From positions 1-64,000 of the forward strand of contig CAZGWN010000004.1 in NCBI GenBank assembly GCA_964528755.1: 64,000 bases of DNA, given 5' to 3'. The position numbers and the translations under genes are program-made. This DNA is from Raineyella sp964528755. Lineage in GTDB: Bacteria; Actinomycetota; Actinomycetes; Propionibacteriales; Propionibacteriaceae. The notes beneath the pieces were generated by a model. The model did no database searches and had not been told where the DNA came from. It worked only from the letters and a program-made list of their open reading frames with translations. Positions within the stretch are counted from its first letter, which is position 1. Every line of letters begins with the position of its first letter. Positions 8,167-15,946 of the stretch are shown one piece after another.

Positions 8167-11034
8167 ATGCAGGTCAAGCGATGGGTATCAGCAGCGGTGG
8201 CCGTGTCCGCGGCCGCCGCATTGGCCCTCGGAGGAAGCGCGCCGCCGTCGGTGGCGGCGGACAAGGAACCCCAAACGCTCGAGGCCGACTTCTCCCAGGA
8301 GACGGGAGCGTTTCGCGGCGGAGCGTCCGGCACTCTCTATGGGCTGGGCGACGACGGAGCGCCCACCCAGGCACTTCTGGACGGCGCGGCGGTGGAGAAC
8401 TCCTCGCAGAAGCCGCCCTATGGCACGCAGCACCCGAGCGGAGACGCCCTTCGGGTGGAGAAGAGCTTCTTCGAGGCCGGCGGCAACGAACTCGCCGTCT
8501 ACATGCAGGACTACTATCCCGACTGGGGATACAACGGCGGACGCCGTCCCGGGGACACGCGTACCTACAACCTGGACATCACGTCCCCCGACTTCGGGTC
8601 GTACACCGAGGGCGGAAACGGCGTGTGGGACTATGCCGAGGTCACCGAGATCGTCGTCAACGAGGTCCTCGAGAACTCCGAGCATCCGGACAACTACACG
8701 TTCATCCCGTTCAACGAGCCCGACGGGGGCAACTGGTACGGCGCGTCCAACATGTTCGGCCAGTTCCTCACCGACTGGGACTCCGAGTACGAGCTGATCC
8801 AGCGGATCTGGGACCAGTACGCCTCCGGGGAGCGGCAGGGCAAGGTGCGACCCACCGGGGACAGCGCCCGGGTCGCCGGCCCCGGCCATGCCTCGAACAA
8901 CACCGCGACGGGCTCCCGGGTCGATCTCTTCCTCAAGCACGCCAAGGACGCCGGGACGCTGCCCGAAGTCTTCGTCTGGCACGAGCTCGGCAGTTCGAGC
9001 CTGGCGACGTACCGGACGAACTACGCGAACTACCGCGCCCATGAGGCGAAGTACGGGATCGACCCGATTCCGGTGAACATCACCGAGTACGGCACCCTGC
9101 GCGACATGTCGGTCCCGGGCCAGCTCATCCAGTGGTTCACCATGTTCGAGGACACGAAGGTCCAGGCCGAGACGGCGTACTGGAACTACGCGGGAAACCT
9201 CTCCGACAACTCGTCGCGGGCCAATTCCGCGAATGCCGGGTGGTGGCTCTTCAAGTGGTACGCCGACCTGAAGGGGACCACCACCGTCAAAGTGACGCCG
9301 CCAAAGCCGAACGCGGTCGACACCCTGCAGGGGGTGGCGGCCATCGACCGGGAGAACTCGAAGGCCACGATTCTCTACGGAGGGGCCAACGATGCGAACT
9401 CCGATCAGGTGCAGAACACCGGCGCGGGGATCCCGGTCACGGTCCGCGCGACCGGACTGGACACGAAGGAGTTCGGAAAGACCGTTGACGTCGTGGTCCG
9501 GGAGAATGCCTACACCGGCACCGAAGGTGTCGCCGGCACCCCGCGGGTCGTCAAGGTCCTGCGCAACGTGCCCGTGACCGACGGCAGCATCGCGGTGACC
9601 ACCCCGAGCGTCGATCGCTACGCGGCCTATCAGCTCACCATCACCCCGAGTTCGTCCGCGACGGCGGACGTCGACACACCGCTGCTGACCGCGGAGGCCG
9701 AGCAGACCACCATCTCCGGGGCGCAGGTCTACAGCCACTCGCCGATCTCGTCGAACTGGAGCGCCTTCATCTTCTCCGGCAACAAGGACGTCGGCTCCTT
9801 CGGCGCCGGAGACACCCTCACCTGGAATGTCGACGCCCCCGCCGCCGGCACCTACCGCCTGCAAATCGTCAGTGGCAACACCGGATCTCCGGGCACCAAC
9901 GGGGTCAAGGTCAACGGCGTCGACGCCGGCACCCTCGACATCGGTGCCGAACTCGCACTGCGCAGTGCGGTGAAGTGGCAGTACCGGGGCAGCGCCGAGT
10001 TGCTGGTCGAGCTGAAGGCCGGAGCCAACTCGGTCACGATCGAGGGATCCAGCCTGGACAATACCGTCGACAAACTCCTGCTCTATCCGGTCTCCACCGG
10101 CGCCGACGGCGCGGACCGTACGGTCTATCCTGCGGCCGACCTCCGACCGGCGGACGGGGCCCGGCTGGTCTTCACCGGCAAGAAGGAAACCCGTGGGTTT
10201 GCCGCACTCGGCGACGGCTCCGTCAGCGCCTATGCGACCGCCTGGGATGCCGGCTACTACGACATCGAGGTGACCTACAGCGCTTTGAAGAAGCAGCAAC
10301 TCGACCTGACGGTCAACCATCAGCCGGTGGCCGAACTCGATCCCACCGTCAACGGCGTCCAGACCACCACCATCCGCGTGGCCTTGTCGGAGGGCATCAA
10401 CCGGTTGCAGCTTGCCGGCGAGGGGATTTCGGTCAAGCAGATCGTGACCACCCGGGTCGCACCGGCCGACACAGCAGGGATCCGGCTGGAGGCGGAGGAT
10501 CTGGTCCCGGGCGGGACCGCGAAGACGGTCGCTGCGGCCGGATCGAACGCCTCCGGGACGGGGTATGTCACCGGACTCGGCAGCAACGTGTTCAACACCG
10601 CGGAGACCGGTCCGGCGGGCTTCGGGGACCGTACGAGGGTGGTGGTGCTGGACGCGAACAACACACCCTCGATCCGGGAAGGGGCGAACGGCACCTTGAC
10701 CATCCCGGCGGGCACCGTGCCGGCCGGGTCCTACACCGCTGTGGTGCGCTTCTCCAACGACACCTTCATCGGCCAGCACTCGTACAATCCGCAGATCCTC
10801 GACCTCGGGCTGCAGATTCGTGACAACTCGGGGCACGAGTTGGCCTCGGGGGGCTTCCGCTACACCTACACGGACCGGAACTTCCTCAATCGTTCGCTGT
10901 CGGTCACCACCGACGGCGGGGCGCTGACCGTGGGCAACTGGGACGAGGACGCCGCCCACGCCGTCGCCCCGAACATCGACTCGGTCACTTTCTACCCGTT
11001 GACCCTGGGCGGACAGACGACCACGAAGGGATAA
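8167..11034 (+). CDS. Secreted clan GH-A-like glycoside hydrolase with carbohydrate-binding modules
   Basis: A 955-residue exported protein. The signal peptide is residues 1 to about 31 (MQVKRW, hydrophobic core, SVAA). Residues about 40-400 look like a TIM-barrel retaining glycosidase: Glu184 in FNEPDG fits the acid/base and Glu307 in NITEYG the nucleophile of clan GH-A (GH39-like). Residues about 400-500 form a beta domain. The rest appears to contain two or more CBM35/CBM6-like beta-sandwiches, for example the segment starting LLTAEAEQTTI near residue 510 and the one starting GIRLEAEDLVPGG near residue 775. ATG 8167 follows an AGGAGG site. Its operators and neighbours suggest a galactose-containing polysaccharide substrate; the exact family and bond are not certain. 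Confidence 0.75.
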   Translation: MQVKRWVSAAVAVSAAAALALGGSAPPSVAADKEPQTLEADFSQETGAFRGGASGTLYGLGDDGAPTQALLDGAAVENSSQKPPYGTQHPSGDALRVEKSFFEAGGNELAVYMQDYYPDWGYNGGRRPGDTRTYNLDITSPDFGSYTEGGNGVWDYAEVTEIVVNEVLENSEHPDNYTFIPFNEPDGGNWYGASNMFGQFLTDWDSEYELIQRIWDQYASGERQGKVRPTGDSARVAGPGHASNNTATGSRVDLFLKHAKDAGTLPEVFVWHELGSSSLATYRTNYANYRAHEAKYGIDPIPVNITEYGTLRDMSVPGQLIQWFTMFEDTKVQAETAYWNYAGNLSDNSSRANSANAGWWLFKWYADLKGTTTVKVTPPKPNAVDTLQGVAAIDRENSKATILYGGANDANSDQVQNTGAGIPVTVRATGLDTKEFGKTVDVVVRENAYTGTEGVAGTPRVVKVLRNVPVTDGSIAVTTPSVDRYAAYQLTITPSSSATADVDTPLLTAEAEQTTISGAQVYSHSPISSNWSAFIFSGNKDVGSFGAGDTLTWNVDAPAAGTYRLQIVSGNTGSPGTNGVKVNGVDAGTLDIGAELALRSAVKWQYRGSAELLVELKAGANSVTIEGSSLDNTVDKLLLYPVSTGADGADRTVYPAADLRPADGARLVFTGKKETRGFAALGDGSVSAYATAWDAGYYDIEVTYSALKKQQLDLTVNHQPVAELDPTVNGVQTTTIRVALSEGINRLQLAGEGISVKQIVTTRVAPADTAGIRLEAEDLVPGGTAKTVAAAGSNASGTGYVTGLGSNVFNTAETGPAGFGDRTRVVVLDANNTPSIREGANGTLTIPAGTVPAGSYTAVVRFSNDTFIGQHSYNPQILDLGLQIRDNSGHELASGGFRYTYTDRNFLNRSLSVTTDGGALTVGNWDEDAAHAVAPNIDSVTFYPLTLGGQTTTKG

Positions 11035-11078
11035 CGCCGGACCGGCGCCGACCCGGGCGCCAGTGAGACATCCGTTCC

Positions 11079-11120
11079 GGTGGTCCGGCGACGCAGCTGA
11101 ATCAGCGCCGCCGGACCACC
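11079..11120. terminator. Possible bidirectional terminator (12-bp inverted repeat)
   Basis: GGTGGTCCGGCG (11079-11090) and its exact reverse complement (11109-11120) are separated by 18 bases. It lies where the secreted glycosidase gene (+) meets the RDD gene (-), and the right arm is within the last codons of the RDD gene. There is no T-run and the loop is long, so termination is only a suggestion. Confidence 0.4.
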
Positions 11121-11533
11121 ACCGTCCGCAGCAGCATGTCGTTCAGGCTGCGCCGGTCGGCCCCGATGACGACCGCAGGCAGCACCACGCAGATCAGGGC
11201 CGTACGGACGACCGCCACCCACCACGGGATGGCATCCCCCTCGACCCGGACGACCCCGATGCCGACGATCAACTGGCCCAGGCTCGAACCGGTGAGGGCG
11301 GTCAGCACCGCCTTCTCGACGAAGAAAACCCCCATGGTCGCGAAACGCTCCGGGCCGGTGCCGCTGAGCACCGCTCCCCAGGTGAGAACCATGGCGAAGG
11401 CGGTCGCGATCGCCCAGTCCAGCACCAGCGCGGTGATCCGCTGGGTCCAGGAGGCCAGGGAACCGGGTCCGGCAGCGGGCAGGCCGAGGCCGACGCCGGG
11501 GCGATCGGACTCGTCGGTGGGTACGTCGGTCAC
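11102..11533 (-). CDS. RDD-family membrane protein
   Basis: A 143-residue membrane protein with the RDD pattern: an Arg in the first helix region (SWTQRITALVLDWAIA) and an Asp in that helix, then two further helices. The family's function is uncertain; some members relate to ion or solute transport. A longer reading from 11632 lacks a ribosome site. GTG 11533 is preferred because a TAGCCT hexamer lies exactly 7 bases upstream, which fits a leaderless transcript. An RDD gene beside glnA is also known from mycobacteria (Rv2219A next to glnA1), which supports this position as ancestral. Confidence 0.8.
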   Translation of the reverse strand: MTDVPTDESDRPGVGLGLPAAGPGSLASWTQRITALVLDWAIATAFAMVLTWGAVLSGTGPERFATMGVFFVEKAVLTALTGSSLGQLIVGIGVVRVEGDAIPWWVAVVRTALICVVLPAVVIGADRRSLNDMLLRTVVVRRR

Positions 11534-11540
11534 ACCCGGC

Positions 11541-11546
11541 AGGCTA
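11541..11546 (-). promoter_or_regulatory. -10 hexamer of RDD gene (leaderless)
   Basis: TAGCCT on the minus strand, then 7 bases, then GTG 11533. No ribosome site is present, which fits transcription starting at the start codon. Confidence 0.5.
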
Positions 11547-11662
11547 GCGCGCTCATCGGCCGGGGTCCCCCGTCCGGTCAGGAGAGCGGCCCGTAGACTC
11601 CTCGCAAGGGCGACCGGTGCTCCGGCACCCATCCGGGCCCGTAGCTGGACTGACGCCGGACC

Positions 11663-11700
11663 GTAACAGCTCCGAAATGGGGGTGCAACGGTGGGGAAAC
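11663..11700 (+). promoter_or_regulatory. GlnR-type nitrogen-control box upstream of glnA
   Basis: The bases read GTAAC-n6-GAAAT-n6-GCAAC-n6-GAAAC with every spacer exactly six. This is the paired a-site/b-site layout (gTnAC-n6-GaAAC, repeated) described for actinobacterial GlnR. Only two positions depart from the ideal (T in the first b-site, C in the second a-site). It ends 10 bases before the glnA -10. Nitrogen-dependent control by a GlnR encoded outside the window is inferred. Confidence 0.7.
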
Positions 11701-11716
11701 GGCCGTTTTCTACGCT
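11697..11716 (+). promoter_or_regulatory. glnA core promoter with 12-bp palindrome
   Basis: AAACGGCCGTTT (11697-11708) is a perfect palindrome sharing its first four bases with the GlnR box. TACGCT (11711-11716) is the likely -10, placing transcription start near 11723. The ribosome site GGAGG lies just before ATG 11758. Confidence 0.5.
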
Positions 11717-11757
11717 GAAGCCCGCAGTTCACCACTTACCTACCTTTCGGAGGCGCA

Positions 11758-13179
11758 ATGTTCCAGGGAGCTGACGACCTGTTGGCCTACGTCAAGAGCG
11801 AGGGGGTCGAGGTCATCGACGTCCGGTTCTGCGACGTACCCGGGGTGATGCAGCACTTCACCGTCCCGGCCACGTCCTTCGGGCCGGACGACTTCGAGAG
11901 CGGCCTCGCCTTCGACGGGTCCTCCATCACCGGGTTCCAGAAGATCCATGAGTCGGACATGGCGCTGCTCCCGGACCCCACGACCGCCTACCTGGACCCC
12001 TTCCGCAGGGCCAAGACGCTGGTGGTCGACTTCTTCGTGCACGACCCGATCACGAAGGAGCCCTACAGCCGCGACCCCCGCAACATCGCCCGCAAGGCCG
12101 AGGCGTACCTCAAGTCCACCGGGGTGGCCGACACCGCGTTCTTCGGCCCGGAGGCCGAGTTCTACGTGTTCGACGACGTGCGGTACGACACCAACCAGCA
12201 CGAGAGCTACTACCACATCGACTCCGAGGAAGCGGTGTGGAACACCGGCACCGCCAAGGAGGGTGGCAACCGCGGCTACCACGTGAAGACCAAGGGCGGG
12301 TATTTCCCGGTTGCCCCGGTCGACCACTTCGCCGACATCCGCCAGGACATGGTGGCGCACCTGATCGGCGCCGGCCTCGAGATCGAGCGGGCCCACCACG
12401 AGGTCGGCAACGCCGGCCAGCAGGAGATCAACTACCGCTTCAACACCCCGCTGGCCGCCGGCGACGACCTGATGAAGTTCAAGTACATCATCAAGAACAG
12501 CGCGTGGGCCGCCGGCAAGACCGCGACCTTCATGCCGAAGCCGGTCTTCAACGACAACGGTTCGGGCATGCACGTGCACTCCTCGCTGTGGAAGGACGGC
12601 GCGCCGCTGTTCTACGACGAGAACGGCTACGGCGGGCTGTCCGACATCGCCCGCTGGTACATCGGTGGTCTGCTCTCGCACGCCCCGTCGCTGCTCGCCT
12701 TCACCAACCCGAGCGCCAACTCGTACCACCGCCTGGTGCCCGGCTTCGAGGCGCCGGTCAACCTGGTGTACTCGCAGCGCAACCGCTCGGCCTGTATCCG
12801 TATCCCGATCACCGGCACGAACCCGAAGGCCAAGCGCGTCGAGTTCCGCTGCCCCGACCCGTCGACCAACCCGTACCTCGCCTTCTCGGCGATGCTGCTG
12901 GCCGGCCTCGACGGCATCCAGAACCGGATCGAGCCGCCGGAGCCGATCGACAAGGACCTGTACGAGCTGCCGCCCGAGGAGCACGCCGACATCGCCACCG
13001 TGCCCGGTTCGCTGGAGGGCACCCTGGAGGCGCTGCGCGCCGACCACGACTACCTGCTCGCCGGTGACGTCTTCACCGCCGACGTCATCGACACCTGGCT
13101 GGAGCTGAAGGAGGGCGACATCGCCGCCCTGCGTCAGCGCCCGCACCCGTACGAGTTCGACCTGTACTTCGATATCTGA
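11758..13179 (+). CDS. glnA: Glutamine synthetase type I, adenylylated form
   Basis: Makes glutamine from glutamate, ammonia and ATP in the cytoplasm as a dodecamer. The 473-residue length is standard for GSI-beta. Landmarks are the N-terminal FDGSS segment, the ATP-binding motif ATFMPKP, the GSGMHVH metal region and NRSACIRIP. Tyr402 in DLYELPPEE is the conserved adenylylation site, so the enzyme should be switched by the GlnE encoded at 39735-42692. ATG 11758 has a GGAGG site. The GlnR box and palindrome upstream suggest nitrogen control of transcription. It is followed by a short stem-loop. In mycobacteria glnE and glnA2 lie next to glnA; here they are 26.5 kb away. Confidence 0.97.
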   Translation: MFQGADDLLAYVKSEGVEVIDVRFCDVPGVMQHFTVPATSFGPDDFESGLAFDGSSITGFQKIHESDMALLPDPTTAYLDPFRRAKTLVVDFFVHDPITKEPYSRDPRNIARKAEAYLKSTGVADTAFFGPEAEFYVFDDVRYDTNQHESYYHIDSEEAVWNTGTAKEGGNRGYHVKTKGGYFPVAPVDHFADIRQDMVAHLIGAGLEIERAHHEVGNAGQQEINYRFNTPLAAGDDLMKFKYIIKNSAWAAGKTATFMPKPVFNDNGSGMHVHSSLWKDGAPLFYDENGYGGLSDIARWYIGGLLSHAPSLLAFTNPSANSYHRLVPGFEAPVNLVYSQRNRSACIRIPITGTNPKAKRVEFRCPDPSTNPYLAFSAMLLAGLDGIQNRIEPPEPIDKDLYELPPEEHADIATVPGSLEGTLEALRADHDYLLAGDVFTADVIDTWLELKEGDIAALRQRPHPYEFDLYFDI

Positions 13180-13186
13180 GCCTCAA

Positions 13187-13204
13187 CCCGCGCAATCACG
13201 CGGG
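13187..13204 (+). terminator. glnA terminator hairpin
   Basis: CCCGCG and CGCGGG form a 6-bp stem with a 6-base loop, 7 bases after the glnA stop. No T-run follows, which is common for terminator-like hairpins in high-GC actinobacteria. Confidence 0.5.
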
Positions 13205-13302
13205 ATGGGCTCCTGCTGACCCCCCTGAGTCCGCAGAGAGTCCGCAGCTGAGTCCCTGGCCTGGACGCTCCGGTCTCGTTCTGGGCCACAGACGCCGCAG
13301 GA

Positions 13303-13340
13303 AACGAGGACGCCACGCAGATTCGCGTGGCGTCCTCGTT
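13303..13340. repeat. 16-bp perfect inverted repeat
   Basis: AACGAGGACGCCACGC and its exact reverse complement flank a 6-base loop. It could be a further terminator of glnA. It lies in the stretch 13205-13790, where no protein gene can be supported: the open frames there have poor composition and no ribosome sites. Confidence 0.8.
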
Positions 13341-13341
13341 C

Positions 13342-13385
13342 GCTGTGGCGTCTTGGTCAGCTGGCTGTGGCGTCTTGGTCAGCTG
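13342..13385. repeat. 22-bp direct tandem repeat
   Basis: Two exact 22-bp copies (13342-13363, 13364-13385) starting GCTGTGGCGTC and ending GGTCAGCTG, directly after the inverted repeat. The non-coding stretch 13205-13790 also has two exact 20-bp units at 13581-13620. Confidence 0.85.
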
Positions 13386-13580
13386 GCGGGGGTCGGCGAG
13401 TGCCGGACCTAGCGGAGCCCAGATCTCTGGGTCAGGATCCGGAGGGGGGAAGGCGAGTTGCTGACCATAGGTTCAGGCTATGTGTCTCCCAGGAATCCCG
13501 TGGGTCTCGGGGATGAGGTTGCCGGTTGCCCGTCCGTCATGAACCGGGCGGGGCGACAGACAGACAGGGAACCCTCACCC

Positions 13581-13620
13581 CCCGCGAAACCGACCCACCC
13601 CCCGCGAAACCGACCCACCC
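13581..13620. repeat. 20-bp direct tandem repeat
   Basis: Two exact copies of CCCGCGAAACCGACCCACCC, in non-coding DNA between glnA and the secreted-protein gene. No function can be assigned. Confidence 0.85.
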
Positions 13621-13790
13621 CCGAGAATGACCCCGTGTCGACGACGGTCGAATGCCGAGTCACCCGACCACGACGGCGAGGGTGACCACCGCGAAGGACC
13701 GGCCTCAGATTCCGGGCGGGGTCGGGCCCCACAGAACGCAGCGGCCGACAACAGCGGTCAATCCACCCGCCCCCGACGGACCAGCCGCCC

Positions 13791-14825
13791 TCAGCGGCTG
13801 ACGATGATCGAGGCGAGCTCGCCGACCTCCACGGTGCGAGATGCCGAACTGGACAGCGGGAAGCTACCCGTCTGCCCCAGCCCTGTCCAGGTCAGCTGCC
13901 AGTCGTGGGTCGCCGTGATCGTGTAGCCCCCCTCTCCCGACGGTTGTCCATACCGATACCCACAGGTCGGCGACGCCGTCCCCGGCTCTTGCGCACCCCG
14001 TACCCACACCGTCGACTCTGCACACCTGACGGTGTTCCCGTCCCCCATCTCGAACGTCGTGGCAACGTAGGACGCCGTCATCGTCAGCGTCACCCCGGCC
14101 AACGACACCGACTCCGTGACGGTGTCCGGCCCATCCCGCCACAGCCAGATCGGGTAGCCGACCGCTGCCATGTTCCACTCGTTCAGGCGCGGATCCGGAC
14201 CCAACTCCACCTCCTGGCCCGGCAGCCTCAACTCCGCCGCCGCCTGCCGGGCCACCACCGCAGGATCCACCGCCACAGCGGGCCCACCAGCCCCACCTTG
14301 CCCAGCCGCGGCGGGCACGTCGACCGGGTCGGCTGCCCGGGCCAGGCTTTGCCACGGCACCAGCTCCCCGGCCTCATTGCGGACAAACATCAGTTCGGTG
14401 TCGGCGGATGGATCCATCGGCAGACTCGCCTCCCGCTGCCCGTCCGCGGCGCTCCGGGGAACCTTCAACACGTGCGAGACCACCAACCGCGGACGCACCA
14501 GATCACTCCCGATCACCGGATCCACCCCTGGCGGGATCACCACCGTCGGAGCACGCCACGAGCCGCCACCGGATCCTGAGCGCTCGCGCGATGAGATACG
14601 CCTTGTCGACCCGGTGCTGCCTGACGAGCCTGATGAGTGGACGCCGGACGAACCTGATGACACCCGCTGTCGGGAAGTGATGGTTCCGCGAGCAGAATCA
14701 GAGCCGGTAGCCTGCACTTTGAACCCGACATGGTCTTGCAGCCCATCAGCATACGCAGGAAGAGCGAAAGCAAGAGCCGCACAGACCGCGGTCGCGGCAG
14801 CAAGAACGCGAACGCCTACTCGCAT
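13791..14825 (-). CDS. Secreted hypothetical protein
   Basis: A 344-residue protein that I do not recognise. A signal peptide is clear (MRVGVRV, hydrophobic core, ALPAYADG; cleavage near residue 26). Residues about 45-85 are Ser/Gly/Arg-rich and probably disordered. A later part with alternating hydrophobics (GYPIWLWRDG, TVTESVSLAGVTLTMTASY) ends in a beta-rich domain with two cysteines (RCAESTVWV and SPTCGYRYG) that could form a disulfide. Its start lies inside the end of the lipoprotein gene (10-base overlap), so the two are translated together and probably work together at the cell surface. Confidence 0.75.
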   Translation of the reverse strand: MRVGVRVLAAATAVCAALAFALPAYADGLQDHVGFKVQATGSDSARGTITSRQRVSSGSSGVHSSGSSGSTGSTRRISSRERSGSGGGSWRAPTVVIPPGVDPVIGSDLVRPRLVVSHVLKVPRSAADGQREASLPMDPSADTELMFVRNEAGELVPWQSLARAADPVDVPAAAGQGGAGGPAVAVDPAVVARQAAAELRLPGQEVELGPDPRLNEWNMAAVGYPIWLWRDGPDTVTESVSLAGVTLTMTASYVATTFEMGDGNTVRCAESTVWVRGAQEPGTASPTCGYRYGQPSGEGGYTITATHDWQLTWTGLGQTGSFPLSSSASRTVEVGELASIIVSR

Positions 14826-15406
14826 GACGGATCACTCACAGACGCTGCCGCAATGATTACCCAGACTCCGTCACGTCTTTCCAGTTTCAATTCCACTGCT
14901 CCTCGCGTCCCCTGACGAATAACCTCTCCGGATGACGAGACTACCGAAACCCGTGTCCCGTCTTCACAAGCTCGCATAGTGACCCTGTTTGTTGAGTATT
15001 CCAGAGGCCGAACATCTCGGACCTCAAGATCTCCTTCAGAGTGAAGTCCTTCTTCCAGTCCAGCTTCCGAGAACCCTTGAATTGTCTTCAGATAGTCTCC
15101 GTCGGCGTATCTGACCATGGTCGAAGTCGGGGTCTTGGATCCTCCGTCCTGCATCACCACATTCCGTTCCTTCGTGAACTCCCGGTAGGCGTGCTCGGCT
15201 TCCGCGAACGCCGCCGCGGCTTCCGCCTGCTCGGCCGCCCGCTCCCAGGTGCAAGGCGCCGAACTGCCATCCGGGGTACACGAAGGCATCGGGGTCGGCA
15301 GCGGTTCAGTTCCGACAGGGTCCACACCGCAGCCGCCGGCCAACACCGCCAGGCCGACGACGGCCACAGATAGAGATCGTCGTGAGGGAAACGGCTGATG
15401 CCACAT
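14816..15406 (-). CDS. Hypothetical lipoprotein
   Basis: A 196-residue protein with a lipoprotein signal: MWHQPFPSRR, a hydrophobic core, and LAGGC with the lipidated Cys near residue 27. A short helix-forming region (EQAEAAAAFAEAEHAYREF) follows, then a mixed domain resembling small extracytoplasmic alpha/beta folds (DGVWVIIAAASV near the C-terminus). ATG 15406 is chosen because the signal peptide starts there and GGGAG lies just upstream; the longer frame from 15559 has no ribosome site. Its last codons overlap the start of the secreted protein. The fold resembles that of small lipoproteins paired with secreted partners, but the function is unknown. Confidence 0.7.
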   Translation of the reverse strand: MWHQPFPSRRSLSVAVVGLAVLAGGCGVDPVGTEPLPTPMPSCTPDGSSAPCTWERAAEQAEAAAAFAEAEHAYREFTKERNVVMQDGGSKTPTSTMVRYADGDYLKTIQGFSEAGLEEGLHSEGDLEVRDVRPLEYSTNRVTMRACEDGTRVSVVSSSGEVIRQGTRGAVELKLERRDGVWVIIAAASVSDPSCE

Positions 15407-15946
15407 GTCGCACTCCCAAAGGTCGCTGACCACAGACTGTCCGAGCAGAGGGTCACCGCCAAGCCGTTCTGCAGACTTCTCCACAGCCACGCCGAGCGCG
15501 TCGCCAACTTTTCCACTTCCCACAACCAACCGTTCACCCCACCGACAACACCCGGTCACCGCGGGAGGACCCGGCCGGCCTGTCCGAGCAGCAGGACGAG
15601 TTCACGCTCCCCCGGTCCGTACCGGCGGCGCAGGACGCATTCCGACTCACCGGCGGCAGGATGCCCGGCCACGTCCGGTCACACATGCGATTGAAGCCGG
15701 TTCCTGGAGTCTGTCGGCCCTAGGTCCAGGGCCGGCCGTCTCCACCTCAGCGCGCGCCGGCGGGCCGCCGGGGTCGGCGGGTCGGGCTCGCCATTCGGCC
15801 AGGTCGCCCGATTGCTCAGCGCGCGCCGCGCCGATGCCCGCCAACACGTACGACCTCGTGATCGACCGGCGTCCGGGGCTCGGGCTCAGACGGGTGGCGG
15901 GCCCGACGCACCACGTCGTGCCCGCCACCCCGACACCGGTGCGACC
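15407..15946. other. 540-base stretch without a supported gene
   Basis: Open frames exist on both strands, but none has a ribosome site, a plausible start or natural composition. It may contain the upstream region of the lipoprotein gene. No repeat or RNA gene was recognised. Confidence 0.5.

Noticed and set aside
13458..13732. Small frames on both strands after glnA
   Set aside because: They overlap each other and direct repeats, with no start signals and unnatural composition.
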